NCBI GenBank assembly: GCA_030142905.1
Contig: JASJOG010000006.1
Span: forward strand, 467,501 to 531,500
DNA length: 64,000 bases
Direction: 5' to 3'
Source: Heliopora coerulea
Taxonomy: Eukaryota > Cnidaria > Anthozoa > Scleralcyonacea > Helioporidae
In this document: positions 23,330-36,978 of the stretch, one piece after another
How the letters are laid out: every line of letters begins with the position of its first letter
Numbering within the stretch: the stretch's first letter is position 1
Position numbers and translations under genes: made by a program
Notes under the pieces: model-generated
Seen by the model: the letters and a program-made list of their open reading frames with translations, nothing else
Database searches by the model: none
What the model was told of the DNA's origin: nothing

Positions 23330-24030
23330 GAGAGAACAGCAAGGTAATATCAGAAGACTATCACTGTCTTCTCATGGGAAAACTTTTTCACAATCTTTGA
23401 TATGTGGTATGGTTCTTGACTATGTTGGAACATCCCAGATCTGTTATGAAAATGCTTTGACCTTTCCATTTCCAACTTTGTCTGCAAACTTCAATGTATT
23501 GTGCTCATCTCATCGATTCAACTAGGTGTAATGGACCAACTTGATTGTAGCTGAAACTATCCCTGAGCATCATCTTCCTTGGGTGTTTGACAAACTGGTC
23601 AATGTGGCTTTCTCACACTGGCTCACCAACTCTTCTGCAAAGATGCTATCTTCCTTGCTTGTAAACCAAAAAGTGACTCACCATTGAATCAGACCTTAGT
23701 CCAGTTTTCAAATGACAAGTCACTAAACTTTAAGGCCCAATCATACCACTTCTTTTTCATGGCAACATTTGAAAGTTGTTTTTTAACTAGTATTCTTACC
23801 ATATCACCAACTTCGGTGAGTTGTCTGTACACTGTGGTGGAGCTCATGGGGACTCCTGCTGATTAAAAGTATTTTGTTAGGGCAGCCTTTGTCTTTTTGG
23901 GATCCTTTATACTCTTTTGTATTAGTACAACTCTATCTCTTGGTGATAAATTCTTTTTCCAGTCATACCTGCCTTTCCACTTTGGTAATAATTATCCAAA
24001 TTCCAATCCTTTCTTAATGATCACGATGTA
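23330..24030 (-). pseudogene. Tc1/mariner-type transposase remnant
   Basis: Minus-strand translation in several frames gives the Tc1 order: an HTH region (SRKDRVVLIQKSIKDPKKTK, AGVPMSSTTVYRQLTEVG), a stretch like the catalytic start (FSDLSFENWTKV, then NGESLFGLQARK where the first Asp would be expected), and a late part (HISKIVKKFSHEK). Stops and frameshifts interrupt it repeatedly. The element is old and inactive, and I found no clear terminal repeats. Confidence 0.55.
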
Positions 24031-25072
24031 GAAGCCTGATTGACACCAACTTATTTGGAGATCTACCCCTGCATTTCTAAGCAGTGTCACAAAAAGTCAT
24101 AATCTTGTTTTGTTGTCTTGGAGAGATATGCATCCATTGATTGATTATCAAACTATTGTAATTGTGGAACAATGACAAACTGCCTATCCCAGATGCATAA
24201 CTGTGCACATGCAATTTCTTTAAGACAAAATTGAAGGGAATACTATCAAGAAGAGTCCCTTGAGAGTTACGTTAGGGTATAGGGCCATCTGGACAGGGTC
24301 ATAGCAAGGAGGGTATTGGGCAGTGCTTCACCCTCCCCAACTTTTTGAAATTGCAATATTTGGAAAATAACTTATCCATTTGGAAAGCAATGGCTACATA
24401 GAATCAACACTATTTAAATGAAGTGAACTATGGAAATTCTGTTAAATTGACAAATTGTATACAAGTTTGTAAACACATATATATGCAAGTTTTTTACTTA
24501 TATGATACCTTTACCCATAACAGATATACTTTTATTTTGATTTCTCATCCAAATTTTAAACAGGCTTCCTTGTTAATTTTTGTTACCTCCTTTGTTTTGT
24601 CAGATAATAAATATCTTGATTTGAATTGGAAAGATTTGGACAAAAGTCTTTGTCATTGGAAATTTTTGCTTGGCACCCCTCCCCCAACTTTGACATACTA
24701 GCTACAGCCCAGCACCTGGAAACAATTAGTGATCATATAGGCATGTCAAAGGTTAACAATTACATAATATTCCTCTGTGGTTCAATTAATTTGTAATAAT
24801 TTAATTGTAGTAGTTTCATTGAAGTAATTGGTTAGAGTATAATCCACCCTTTTGTGTATGAAAAAGTTTGGATTATACAGTGCAGTATTTTTTGCCACAC
24901 AACCTTTTAACTCCAGAGAATGATGTATTCAACTTCAAAGATTGTGTACTGCATAATGCCAGGCAAATTTATTCAGTATATTGGAAACTCCAGGTTAACT
25001 CTTGGGTGGCAGCAGGAAAAATGGCTATTTTCAAGATGCCATATTAAATGATTTTTTGGGGAAGGTTATTTA
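24031..25072. other. Intergenic sequence
   Basis: AT-rich. I see no gene or repeat I can name. Confidence 0.4.
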
Positions 25073-25723
25073 CCGTATTTCGCAGTGTATAAGTCAACCT
25101 GGCATATAAGTTGACTCCTTATTTTTTGACCAAAAAATGATGATTTTTATGACACCTGGAGTATAAGTTGAGTCCCTCAAATTAAATGGTTACCAGACAC
25201 AGAATAGTGTTCAAAGAAACTTTAATAGCAGGGCAAATTTTTTACAGCATATTTTAATATAGAAAATTACACAAACAATTGGCACATTTTGTCTTTGGTA
25301 GATCTCTTATTTTGTCAGATTGTTTCTGCCAGTCTCAAACAAACTTCTTGCTAACACCAAACTTGTGGCCCACAGCAGAGTTGTTTGACTTTTCAGCCAA
25401 GTCAACAACCTTCAACTTTGTTGAAGATACAAACATATATTTCAAGATACGAATTGTGCTTCGTATCTTCGTTGTTTTGGAGGCATGTCAAAGTCTTTAC
25501 ACCATAAGAATGAGGTTTATAATAAAATATGTTGACCATGTTAATGTGCCCATTCACTAGCAATGAGCTGATTGGTCCATTTCTTGGTGCACACAGAGGA
25601 CTGGTACTAGTATATCTGGTCTATGATTTCACTCAATTTCATAACCATTTGTATAAGTCGAGGTGGACTTTTAGAGATCAATTTTGGGTCCTAGAAAATT
25701 GACTTATATGCTGTGAAATATGG
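25073..25723. mobile_element. TA-flanked MITE of Tc1/pogo type
   Basis: It starts TA-CCGTATTTCGCAGTGTATA and ends with an imperfect inverse (TATGCTGTGAAATATGG-TA), so the insertion duplicates TA. A second, internal copy of the motif (TATAAGTTGACTCC against GGTGGACTT) extends the inverted ends. The inner frame at 25279-25560 has no recognisable domain. Confidence 0.65.
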
Positions 25724-26741
25724 TAGGTCATATGTGATCGATTTAAGAGGGTCTGCCACCAAGAATTAAAACCTTTTTGCATAAATCTATTAACTCTTTG
25801 ACCCTTAAGAAAGACATATGTTGACTAATTTTGTTTTGGCTAATTCCAGAAAATTTGATTCAGCAAAGGGAAACTCCAGCCAAGGGCTTGAAACTAGGTT
25901 AACCCCACTTGAATAATTAATGAAGTTCATCAAAATATAAAACCACTAAAATAAGATTACCACTTGGAAAATTTAGCAACTACATAAAAGGTTAACTTGC
26001 TAAATTTTCAAATGCAAATAATTATAGTGCAACTTTTGAAATTTTATTCCACATATATTGTGTTCCAGGACACATCAAGTAATACATATACATTCTTTTG
26101 GTGAATTTCAAATCTAGAAACCCTCACTTTGTGACCTGACCTTTGTTTAAAGTCTTTAGCCATAGGTTAGAGCATGGCCATGTGTAGTGACCACTCCCAT
26201 GATGAGCATACAAACATCAGTCTAAGCTAGCATGTCACAAGTAAACAAATCACATTCATTTAGTCTGGCACTCCAGCATACACCACAAACCTTAGAAATC
26301 ATTAAATTGCCAAATTTGGCAAGTGGAAGTAATATGCCATGTGAATAATCAGCCAGAAATATATGTGTTTGATTTTCCACATTTCATTTGATTTGATTTT
26401 GATTTAAACACATACAGATAGTTCTTTTTTTGGTACTGTGTGAACACAAATTTTACAATCCAAGCATCATTATTCTAAGCCCACTAGCTCAGTGAAATAC
26501 CAAAATTTCTAAATATCAAACTCCTATACTTCTCAATACATTTACAGGTAACTATTTTTAACATGTTTAGTGAGATTCTGTAGTTTTTCACTTCCAGTTC
26601 TTGAAAGCAGCTAGATGAAAGAGTAATGTTTGGTGTGTAGCCCATCCATTTTGGTTGGTTCTGCTGTTAAAATGTTTTGATGAGTTTTTGTTTTATTTTT
26701 TTGAGTATTTTCATTAAGTAATTCTAAAATATTTGATATAG
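25724..26741. other. Region upstream of the WIPF gene
   Basis: No gene is seen. A splice acceptor (TTGATATAG, exon start 26742) lies 49 bp before the WIPF start codon, so at least one 5' untranslated exon should lie further upstream. I could not locate it or the promoter. Confidence 0.45.
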
Positions 26742-26790
26742 GACAATAAAAGTGACAGAGCTAAGGCAAACTGAGAGCTAAACTGGAGCC

Positions 26791-29700
26791 ATGCCTCCAC
26801 CACCGCCACCACCACCTGGCCCACCACCACCACCAAGTTCTTCACCCCCTTCAGGTCCACCTCCCAAGACAAAAAGCAGAGGTGCCCTTTTAAATGAAAT
26901 TCACAAAGGCACCAGGCTTAAGAAGACAGTCACAAATGATAGAAGTGCACCAGTAGTTGAGAGTAAGTTCACAACTTCTGTTGCCTTACCTAAATGCACT
27001 GTTATTCATGTTATATTTAATGTGGCCCAGCTATATTCAAATCCACCAACCATTTAAGTAGATCATTAACGAGCAATATTTTGATTGGTCAAGTGTCTAC
27101 CTTATTTATTTTGTGTGTGACTGAGCTCAACTTTGGTCACTGCTCTTCCTCCTCCATCTTGCTCTTGTCTGCTTAGCTATTCCTTCCCACCCTGCTTCCC
27201 CCTTCTTTCTCAAGTATTTTTCATTTGCTGATGAATTCTAATTCTTTACCTAGTTGCAAACTTTAACTTCTTATGAATCTTGAAGTTATGTTTTTGTTTT
27301 GTACTGTTTCAGAAGGTAGCAGAAGTGGAGGTGGTGGATCAGCAGCTGGTGCACCAGGAGGCAGCCTTGGAGGACTTTTTGCTGGTGGTATGCCAAAACT
27401 GAGGCCTTCAGGGATACGTGGAGGAGGTGCCGGAGGTAACCACATTTTTTATGCATTATTGTAAATCAGTATGTGTACCTGTAGTTAGTAATGTTCAAAT
27501 GGTAGTTGATTAATTGACAATCTGCTAATGACCTACTATAACAATAATCAGTAATCTGCCAGATTGAAATTGTAATTAGGACTGTAGATAAATATCACAC
27601 CAAACTCAAAATACAGTGGAACCTGAGTTTTGCGACTGCCCCTTTTGTCCGGAAAAAGTGGTTGCAAATGACCGGTGGTCGCTAAGACAGGTTTCAGATT
27701 GACGTCATCAACTGAAGATTTCATGCAAATGTGTTCACACTAATACACGATATTTTTGATACAAGGAGCGGAGTTATTCACACAGCCTTTTGAATTGTAA
27801 AATGTTTTCAAAAACATAACATTTTGAGTCTTTTATTTAGCGAAAAAAATTAGTAATAAGAGATTGTTTTGCTTGTTTTTGTTTCTCAAATTCTATTTCT
27901 ATTACTGATCAGTCTGATTGCTCAATGTCAAGTGTGGCGTCCACAATTTCTGGCTTATTGTACTTGCAACCAAACCGTCGAAGTGTCTCCACCATTTTTG
28001 CCGCTTCGCGGACTGAAACTACGGGAGCGTCATCTTCAGTCATGTCATTCTCATCCTCATCATCTTTGTCCGATTCAAAACCAGAAATGGCCCGATTGAT
28101 CAGCTGTTCCTCCCAGTCAGAATCTGTGCCAAGAGAATGCGCTCGTCCAGGGTCAAAACTTTGCATTTTTTCAACGTATGAAGCAAAGCCATTTTAAATT
28201 CGGTGAATTTTTTCGAAGTTCCCGCACCAAGAACTGAATTAAGCAGTGTAGACAACAGCGTCAGAAAGACAGAGGGAGCGAGTGTTGATTGAATAAAAGC
28301 GTTCTAACACCTAATACATTATGCAGTGTCACTTAACAGAGAGTGATGATTTATGGGCAACAAAGTCGTTATTGGGCGGGATCAAAACAACAAGCTAGGA
28401 CGCCGGAAAAATTTTGGGTTTTTTTTTTTAGAATTTTACTCAATATATCAGAATTATTAGTTCAAAAACATAGTTCTGAGAAGCAAGCAACAATTATGGT
28501 CGCTTATTCCAGGTATATTGAAATTTAGGGACACATAAGACTGGTCGCTGGTCGCTGGTCGCGTTTGTCAGGTGGTCGCTCATCACGGGTAAAAATAAAC
28601 TACAAGTCATCCGTGCCAAAAATAGTGGTCGGATATGACAGGTGGTTGCTGAACGTAGGGGTTGCAAAACTCAGGTTCCACTGTACAGATGTGGAGAACT
28701 TCTCATAAAATTAACAAATGTAACATGCAAAATGTCACTTTGAGATATGATATTCATGTTAAAACCATACAAGACAATATAAGTGCAGCAATAGTTTGGC
28801 TGTGTTTCAATTTCATCTTCAAACCAGATAAGTTACAGAATGGAACTGATGTTTTTATTCAGGCAGGGTCTAGAGCTGGAAATGGGGAGACATTCTCTAA
28901 CCATGTACTAATAATGGTTTAAAGTAGCTTTGAGATACACTGCCATGATTTTTTTGTCGTAAAAGTTGTACTGAAAGCAGGGTCTAACCCAGGGAGGGGT
29001 TTGCAAGCTTCCTCCTGTAAAAATAGGAAACATGAGAACTGTGTAGCATGTACAACTGTCAAACTGACAACATGTGGACTAACAGAAAACGATCATTCCC
29101 TAACAGACTTGTATATACATGTAGCAGCAAATAAATCTAAAATAGTTGTGCCTGGTGTGCACGTCTCTACTGCTCTTGGACCAATTCAGAGTGTCAAACG
29201 AACATCAGATTTTGTTTTCATTTAACCTAGTCAAAAGCAATTTTGAACTTAATTCTAGCATAGACTCAAAATTCTGTGTACAGTATTACCACAGCCAAAC
29301 CTTGCATTTCCAGGGAGTATGGTGACAAATTTTGGGTACTTTTTTTGAACAGAATCATATGTGCCCTAACTGTGCAAGAGAACCTGCCATCAAAAACACA
29401 ATTGGTATATTATATTGTATACCCATTCTGGTTGTATCATGAGGTCACTGATTCTGTACATGTGCAGTGGAGTACTTTACTGTACTTTACTGTACTTTAC
29501 TTTACTGTGCTTTACTGTACTGTACGGTACTGTACGGTACTGTACGGTACTGTACGGTACTGTACGGTACTGTACGATACGGTACTGTACTGTAAGGTAC
29601 TGCACTGTACGGTACTGTACGGTACTGTACTGTATGGTACTGTACTGTACTGTATTGTTCTGTACTGTACTGTACTGTTCTGTACTGTAGGGCCAATGGT

Positions 29701-32700
29701 TTTATTTTGTGCGAAAATACGGTGTTTGAGTAAATGTTTGAATTCGTTCAATTTTAAAATTGTTCTTCGTAATTTTTTAGCTTCTCTGAAAAAAATAAAA
29801 AAATGAGAACTGTCATTGTAACTTTGAAATTGTTGGCGTCAAAAGCTGAGTAGCCTCTAAAAAAACCCCTTTTTTTCTCCGTGTTTCCTGCTTGCAAGAA
29901 TACCAGCGCTGTGCAGAAAATATTCAGCAAAATTTTACCAGATACCGAATAGTATTGAGTAGCTAGATTTTACCGTATACTGTATCTGGACCTGGCAAGT
30001 CCCCATGGACGTTCACTCATCTGTTGGCAAGTGCTAATCAGCTCAATATTTGCATCAAACCAACTCTCCTGCCTTCTATGTTTGCCCGGCTCACGCAAAT
30101 GATTTTAATGGTCCGTTACTGACAATGTTTAGGTCTTCTATGCGAGTTATGCATGAAATCAGTTTTTCCCGGCTTGTTTTTGGTTTTATTTGTTTATATT
30201 GTTCGTTTTCATTTTGTCTTTTTTAAAAAGGAGGTAGGGAAGCGTTAAAACCGCCTGGTTTCAGACCGCAAAATACGAGACAACCGACACCCGCTGGTTC
30301 TTTTAGACCTCAAGCTCCGCCTACGTCAAGGAGGCCAGGACCAGGTGCAGGACCACCACCACCTCCTCCGTCTCGTGGATCAGCTGGGCCACCGATGGGT
30401 CAGGGTAAAAGATCAGTTCGTGATGCCCTTCCTCCTACACCAAGCCAAGGTCTACCACCACCACCACCACCGCCGAACAGAAACACTCCAGTCCAATCAA
30501 ATTCTATGGCCAACTTTGCACCGCCACCACCGGTTAGTAAGATTAATGGACCACGTGCTTTTGGACCACGTGCTTTTGGACAACCTCGCGCATCGGGTCC
30601 TCCACCCCCGCCCAATAGAAATTCTACTCCAAACCGAACTGGTCCACCACCACCACCACCACCAAACAGAGGATCAGCAATGCCACCACCACCGCCGCAG
30701 CCATCTTCTAACCGAAGTCCGGTATCACCTCTGCCACCAACGCCTAGTAGAGCTGCAGCACCACCACCACCTCCCCCAAACCGAGGGCCACCTAATCATG
30801 GTGCTGATATTCCTTCAGCTTTTTCAAACAGGGGGTCCGGTGGTCTTCCAGACCCATCCCCTAGCAGGACATCGAACATAGCACCGCCGCCACCAGGTAG
30901 GAGTCCATCAGGGCAACCACCACCTCCACCTGGAAGAGCATTTGGTGGACCACCACCTCCAGGAAGAGGTGGACCACCACCGCCACCACCTTTAAGAGGA
31001 CCCCCCGGTTCCAATGGCCCACCACCGCCACCAAACAGGTCAGGTCCTTTGCCTCCGCCACCGCCTGCTTCAAGTTTACCTGGATATCCGTCACAGAACA
31101 ACGTCCCCCCTGCAGCTAGAAACACATTTTCTTCAAGTTCGATTGCATCAAATTTAACTGCCTCGAGGAGCGATGTACAATCTCTGGATTCACGGAAAAA
31201 TATTTCATTTTCAAATAGTAAACTTCTGAACGGCCCTCCTCCACCTCCGAATAGGAATATTGCTAATTCTGACTCTATTACAAATATTAGTACGACTGGT
31301 AAGTAATGACTGTTTCAGTCTTTAGTTGGGCTGTAGTGATTGAGGTCAATTTGAATAGATAATTTTATCGCTATGTTGCAAGAACACCGACATAAATTTA
31401 ACTTTTATGTAAGCAATGCCTAGCCTGCGTCGCAGCCCGACTTTCACCTCAAAGAAAGTGGGTATGCGCAATAACGAACAAATTCGTGTTCTGGGCCTTG
31501 CATGGTTGCATGATTTTATACAATAGATTCTGATTCCCTTATGCAAATAAATTCGCTGCTTCTCGGTACGTCAAACAGCAGGGTCTGTATTTCTGATAAA
31601 ACGTTGAATTACCCTTTGGTTTCTACAAGGAATCTTTCGCAAGGTTTGTCGATTTTCTTGATACAAAGATTGCATTCTGTTTCATCCATTCCCGAGTAAA
31701 CTATAGGCACAACGGCTTGCAAGATTGATCAATCAATCTCACATGCAAAATCAAAACATTGAAAACGAAAAGGGGAGGACTGGCGCAAGTAAGCAAGGCA
31801 ATCACGAGTCTCGTTAAAATGTAAGAAACCATAAGGCAATTAGAATCTATTATATAAAATCGTGCAACCATGCAAGGCCCAGAACATGGATTTGTTCGTT
31901 ATTACGCAGACCCCCTTTCTTCCGTATGAAAGTCGGGTTGCGACGCAGGCTAGCTATGTCCAGTTCAAACTTAAATGAGGAAAGTGACCAAAAAAAAAAA
32001 AACTAGAAAAAGAAACAAAAAGAAGTATGTCGGTAATACTTAGAAAAAATACATGATTCCTGTTGCACAGACATGCTTTTCGTCGTAAAAAAATTTCAAT
32101 TCTTCGTCGAATATGAACTACGTGAAACCAAAGTGGAGCTCACGTGACATTGCGTGAGATAATTTTTTACATCGGTCCCACCGTAGCGACTGGTTTCCAA
32201 TTTTGAATTTTTCGTTATATTAAAGTGAGTGAATTTCTGAGCCTTCCATTTAAACGACTTGTTGTTTCTTGTTTCGTAATTCTTTTTGCTCAGATAATGT
32301 TTATATCACCCAAACGAACGGTTCATTAAGGGTTCGGTGGCGTTTGCATTCCAACTGTTTGAGCTTCGAAATTTTAAATTCGATCAATAAATGTTTCGAA
32401 TTCACCTCGTGGAGTGGTAGGATAGGACGTCCCTTTAAGCTGAAAGAGATTTTCCATCGTCGGTGACTTCCAAAGTGTCATGTAAAAGAATACATTCTGG
32501 CAAGGACGTCATTAGACGTAGAAATTGACATTGTAATACAGTCTTCTCAGCCTAGTGATTAGAGATGTAGTGCATTCGGATACCCAGACGTCTGGTGGAG
32601 ACGGTCAAAAATTTCTCAAGTGAAATTTGTACTCCTTGTCCACCTGCCTTTCCTGCGTGTTTATTCGTACTGTGATTTGTTAAATTAATTTTATTCATAC

Positions 32701-35700
32701 CATTTAGAAATACCATGATTACCTCCGATTCTGATGTTCTGAAGATGAGATATAATCTCAAAACTGCCTCAGAAGAGGGAAAATTTATAATTTTCCCCTC
32801 ATTGACATGCGTAAAAAGGAAATAATTTTGAAAAGTAATTATATTTCGTCGGTAAACATGCTGTAACAAACTAGTACCATGCCCAAGAAGAATATTAGTG
32901 ATTAAGGTGGTTGAACACAGTTTTCCATGTTTTTAGTAATTCATCCTTTCCTTGGACGTAACTCCGGAGTGGGTACAGCCCATAACTCCAAATTTGGCCA
33001 AGTAGGAATGCGACGATGGGAGTTCAAGCTGGTAGTGTAATATTAACGGTTTTTCTGTTTCCATGACAAAATATTAATTGGATGAAACCTCGAAAATTCA
33101 GCTTCTTAAGTTAGCAGAATGTCGTTAACATCGCAACTCATCCTGTGAAAAGTTACCAGCACGTGATAGAAAAGGGAATTCCGCTGTATTTTGTACACTT
33201 AACAAATGTTTTGAGATGAAGATTTCACACAATACGCATGTTGGAGTTTAGGGATATCATGGACGATATGTGGACGTTAGTCGAGGTCATACCTCAAAAG
33301 CCACTTCCCCATTTGGGACTCAAAAATCGTTTTTCTGAGGTGAGCTTGACGAACAAACACTATTTCGTTGAAAAGTTTAAAGACTGTCTTTGAAAATGTC
33401 CTCAAACTTGTGCTATCAAGATACTCTAGTACTATCAAAATTCGTTTATTGTAAACTTTGTAAAAGCTCAAGAAGTCAACGACTAGATTTGCCCATGACT
33501 TAAAACTGAATTTTCGAGGTTGTTTTCTATTATGGTTGTCATCATGGAAACCGAGTAAATCCTCAATATTGCTCTGCCAGCTGAAGTCCCATCACTTTCC
33601 TTTTCTGCCAAATTTGGAGATATGGGCTATAAATATTTCAAGGTTATCTCCAAGGGATACATTGGGTGCTAGAAACTAGCAAAACTGTCTTCAAACACCT
33701 TGATGCCCAAAAAGTGCGGAAATCGATGGGGATTACAGGAACTGGACTTCGTAATTTGCACTGCACTCAGACGTCGGACGCTGACCGTGCAGCTTATTGG
33801 TTTTTGCCTGTTTTAACTGGTTTTTTGTCCAACTTCACATTTTGCTAATGCGTTCTTTTTTCTTCACAGATGAGTTTGAAAAAAGATTTAGTTTTAGCAC
33901 AGATTTACCTCCACCGGAACCGTATAAAGATTTTGTGAAGACGTACCCAAGTAAAAATAAAAATCGAGAAAAAGGTAAGCTATAAGATACTACTGAGCTC
34001 TTGTCTGCTATATAAAGATGACCAAAATAGACGGATTGCATGCACATCTCAGAACCGATGGTGAGAAGTTGAGCGAGAACGACGGATCTGTCATTAACGG
34101 CATGTCTTCACAATACAGTGAATACGAGAAAACGAGAAATTTCTAATCCCTGGAGTAATGTCGACGTCCTCGTTCTGCCTATGAGGTTGCTGAGAGCATT
34201 TACACGTTATCATAGAAAGTTTTGTCGAAGCTTTGTGAAAAGTAGCTGAAGAAGCTAAGAAACAGGAGGTAAATTGATATTCCGAGGTCGTCAGGCCATC
34301 AGTTACTGCGTGATTTCAGTCAATTGTAAGGCCTGGTTTTCACAAGCGACATAAGCACAAGCATGACGACATGCGCAAGTGCAGTAGGTTCTTCATGGTT
34401 GGTTAGTACCTTTGTAATGAGGGTGTACGAAGAATTCAGTTGACCATGCTAACTACTCCTGCTTATGTCGCCAGTGTGAACTAGGCTCGAACGGTAAGCT
34501 GTTTTCCTTATTGCCGCCGCCTCCGTCCAAGCCAGTTTAAAATCTGTAAAAATCTGGACAAGCGACCAATAATAAGGCCCCATTTACTCGATACGATTGT
34601 CATATATAATTGTTCGTTCTGGGATATGCCATTTTGTATCAACGGCATATTCCTGCTTTCGATTCGCTCACTAATGCCGCAGTACGTCCGGAAGACCCCA
34701 ATGAGTTAATCGGATACACCAGAACGAACAATCGTATACGAAAATCGTATCTTGTAAATGTGTTCACGGACCACGACGACTGTCCCATGTGTTTCACGTT
34801 TTTAATCATAATCATGGTTTGTGGAAAAGTTACAAATGCTAAGATTTTAAAAATCCCAGACAGAGTTAAAAAATCCTCTGAATGCGAACACTTGCATTCA
34901 AGGCCTCTGTAGTGCCGTGACCTGTTGCGAAGAGGCAACGTGGTGAAAGTCAAAACACGACCATGATGATGTAGACTAGTGCTCGTTGTAATGATCTAGA
35001 AAAGGCTTTGTCGGAAGCTTGCTTGGGGCTATTTGCGGCTGTGGAGGTATGTAACGTCCCCAGATTTTCGAAGAAAACGGAAATTTCATGGAAAAGTCTC
35101 CAAATGCAGGAAATCTGGGCAGATATTGGCATTAAATTCGGACAAAATTTGGTCGGTCACTCCCCAGCAAAAGTTGTTCGCTTCGCTTCCTTACTCTCGT
35201 GTTAAGTGGATGGGTCAACACACGTATCCACTATGGGGTATGATTTTCCTTTGTGCTTCCTTCACGAATTATTCATGCGTTTAACTCTTTCTTGGCAGGA
35301 TACGTTTTCGTTATTTTACTCTGGCTAACCCCAGACGATTTTACTTTTAAAGGGAGAGCTTCCGCTGGGAAAAGAGATGACAGAGTTCTGATGAAGTTCA
35401 GAATCAATTGGGCAAAGGCTTGGCTGTACCACAAATTGTGGTATTTTCATCGCCGTACAAACTTTCGAAGAATCAAAATAGAATTGGTTGAAGAATCGGA
35501 TTTGGATTAATTATTCTAAAGTTGTATGAACCCAGTTACTATTGGCATTTCACGTGCCAGCGTGTTAAATCTGACAATCCCATTCCTTTTCCATGAATGT
35601 TTCTTTTGTTTTATTTTCAGTTGGTGTTCAACGAGCACCCCCGCCTCCTCCAATGGGAGTCGGCAGGGCTGCTGCTCCACCACCGCCTCCTGCACCGTCA

Positions 35701-35742
35701 AGAGGTGCTCCACCCCCACCTCCGCCGCCACCAAGGAACTAA
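26791..35742 (+). CDS. WIPF: WIPF / verprolin family protein (WASP-interacting), five coding exons
   Basis: Coding exons: 26791-26962, 27313-27435, 30231-31298, 33870-33974 and 35621-35742. All are AG/GT and all junctions are phase 1, totalling 1,590 bases (529 residues), close to the length of mammalian WIPF1. The N-terminus is a polyproline profilin-type stretch followed by the WH2 actin-binding motif (SRGALLNEIHKGTRLKK, about residues 29-45). Exon 2 is Gly-rich and ends in a second basic motif (MPKLRPSGIRG). Exon 3 is a long Pro-rich region with many SH3/profilin-type PPPPP runs. Exon 4 carries the WASP-binding epitope (FEKRFSFSTDLPPPEPYKDF). Exon 5 is a final polyproline segment ending PPPRN. 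The protein should bind monomeric actin and the WH1 domain of N-WASP to control actin assembly. A Pro-rich frame read within exon 3 on other strands and frames is a composition artefact. Confidence 0.92.
27614..28683 (-). mobile_element. pogo/Tigger-type DNA transposon, internally deleted
   Basis: The element begins TA-CAGTGGAACCTGAGTTTTGC and ends with the inverse GCAAAACTCAGGTTCCACTG-TA. TA duplication and CAGTGGAACC ends are typical of pogo/Tigger elements. On the minus strand at 28166-27909 an 85-residue acidic frame (DKDDEDENDMTEDD, then REAAKMVETLRRFG) looks like the C-terminal tail of a Tigger transposase. The DDE core is absent. It lies in WIPF intron 2. Confidence 0.8.
28684..30230. 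other. WIPF intron 2, right part
   Basis: No gene is seen. The stretch contains the TACTG microsatellite (29465-29691). Frames at 28662-29225 show no domain. Confidence 0.5.
29465..29691. repeat. (TACTG)n / (TACGG) microsatellite
   Basis: About 45 tandem 5-bp units of TACTG with regular TACGG variants. The Tyr/Thr/Cys/Val-rich frames over it on both strands are repeat artefacts. Confidence 0.95.
31299..33869. other. WIPF intron 3
   Basis: Contains the fold-back element at 31420-31957. The rest shows no gene or named repeat. Confidence 0.5.
31420..31957. mobile_element. Fold-back element with about 120-bp inverted arms
   Basis: The left arm (GCCTAGCCTGCGTCGCAGCC, through GAAAGTGGGT, ATAACGAACAAAT and GGGCCTTGCATGGTTGCA) is repeated inverted at about 31835-31957 ending GCGACGCAGGCTAGC. 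The arms match closely with small differences. About 300 bp of unrelated sequence separates them. No ORF of note is present. Confidence 0.75.
33975..35620. other. WIPF intron 4
   Basis: Apart from a small MITE (34330-34486) and an imperfect internal duplication around ATACGATTGTCATATATAA (34591) and the similar inverse near 34730, nothing is recognised. Confidence 0.45.
34330..34486. mobile_element. Short MITE
   Basis: Ends are GGCCTGGTTTTCACAAGCGA and the inverse TCGCCAGTGTGAACTAGGC, each followed inward by CATAAGC. The element is non-coding and 157 bp long. Confidence 0.6.
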
Positions 35743-36786
35743 ACATTTCAAGAACGTTTTAATCGGAAAGTTGTTTAAAGAAAAAGTTCATTAATGTTCA
35801 TTAAAATTATTGATAAGGAAAAATCAACTGAACAGATTTGTCAATAATTTATTAATTGGTGGAGTTCGATTATGAAATAAGAGAGGAGAAGAAGCTGAAA
35901 ATCTGACATTAAAGCTACCGAAATGGTAGAATGGTATGTTTAACTAGACGGCGATTTAGGTTGCAAAAAATACTTTTTATATCATGGAGAAAATTATATA
36001 TTTATTTTGTTTTTTGCACTAATGATCGGCCACTTGGCTTTGTTAATATCATTAATATTTTTGGAGCAGCTTTATCTGCGTCGGTTGGATAAGTTCTGTT
36101 TAGTCAATTAACGAGATTTTCTCCCGGATCCCAACGTTTCAAGTCGTTCAAGATGAATTGTTGAACAAAATGATCTTTTATTTTCAAGAGTATGACTTGA
36201 CCTTTTACATAGAACTTAACCAAATTCCGTATTCTTAATTCATCTTTGCGTTACTAGCAATATGTTTGCATCAGTAATAAAGAAAGTGAACAATTTTTTT
36301 CTTGTAATATTTTATTCATCGAGAAAAATAGGTCAAAAATGAACGACGTACATGTCGTACTTAACAGTTACGCGGATCGCTTATGCTGCATATCTGATGC
36401 TTGACATGAACGAAATTACAGGGGCAGTGTCCAAACGATGAAACAATGTTCCCCGTATATATGGCGAAGATTTCCTTGTAACACCGTCCAATCTTGTGTT
36501 CAGCCCCGAGGGCTTCACCAATTCACAGCCTTGGTTTGGTGAGAGAGAGAAATGCACAGGAATGCATTGAAAGGAGCATTTTGGTCCGTCAGGACATTTA
36601 GCTGCGTCAGATATTTACATTTAGTGTTCCGAGGTCTTGAGCTAGATCGTAGCCCTCAATTCACAAGAAAGTAGGTGTAAACAACTGTAGAACTGCACTC
36701 ACTGTGATTTGCTGATTTTACATTGGCATACAAGCAATGTGATATTTAGGTTCTCCGAAAGCTAAGCCTCGAAATTCATATCTTTG
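35743..36786. other. WIPF 3' flank up to the Polinton
   Basis: Probably the WIPF 3' untranslated region and downstream DNA. AATAAA occurs near 36275 (GTAATAAAGAAAG). No gene is seen in the 1,044 bp between the WIPF stop and the Polinton target duplication. Confidence 0.5.
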
Positions 36787-36792
36787 GTGTGT

Positions 36793-36978
36793 AGTAGTGT
36801 ATAGGGGGGGATTCTGACGCATTTTTCACATTTACTTCCGGTTTCCAAATGATGTCATCACCTGTCAATCATTTCTATGACGTCATCAAATTCCAAGAAT
36901 TACTTCCGGTTTCCCAAAACCTGTCAATCATTTTCATAACCTGCCAAATCTGGTTCATCGACCGGAGTCGCAACCGGA
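36793..36978 (+). repeat. Polinton left terminal inverted repeat
   Basis: Matches the right end in inverse orientation over about 190 bp with many substitutions and small gaps. Shared blocks include GGGGATTCTG, TCAATCATTTCTATG, ATTACTTCCGGTTTC, TCAATCATTTTCATA and CCAAATCTGGTTCA. It contains a TGACGTCA palindrome at 36878-36885 and two ACTTCCGG blocks. Confidence 0.9.

Noticed and set aside
29276..29806. Tyr/Cys/Thr/Val repeat proteins on both strands
   Set aside because: Produced by the TACTG microsatellite.
30345..31125. His-rich and Gly-rich frames overlapping WIPF exon 3
   Set aside because: Shadow frames of the proline-rich coding exon.
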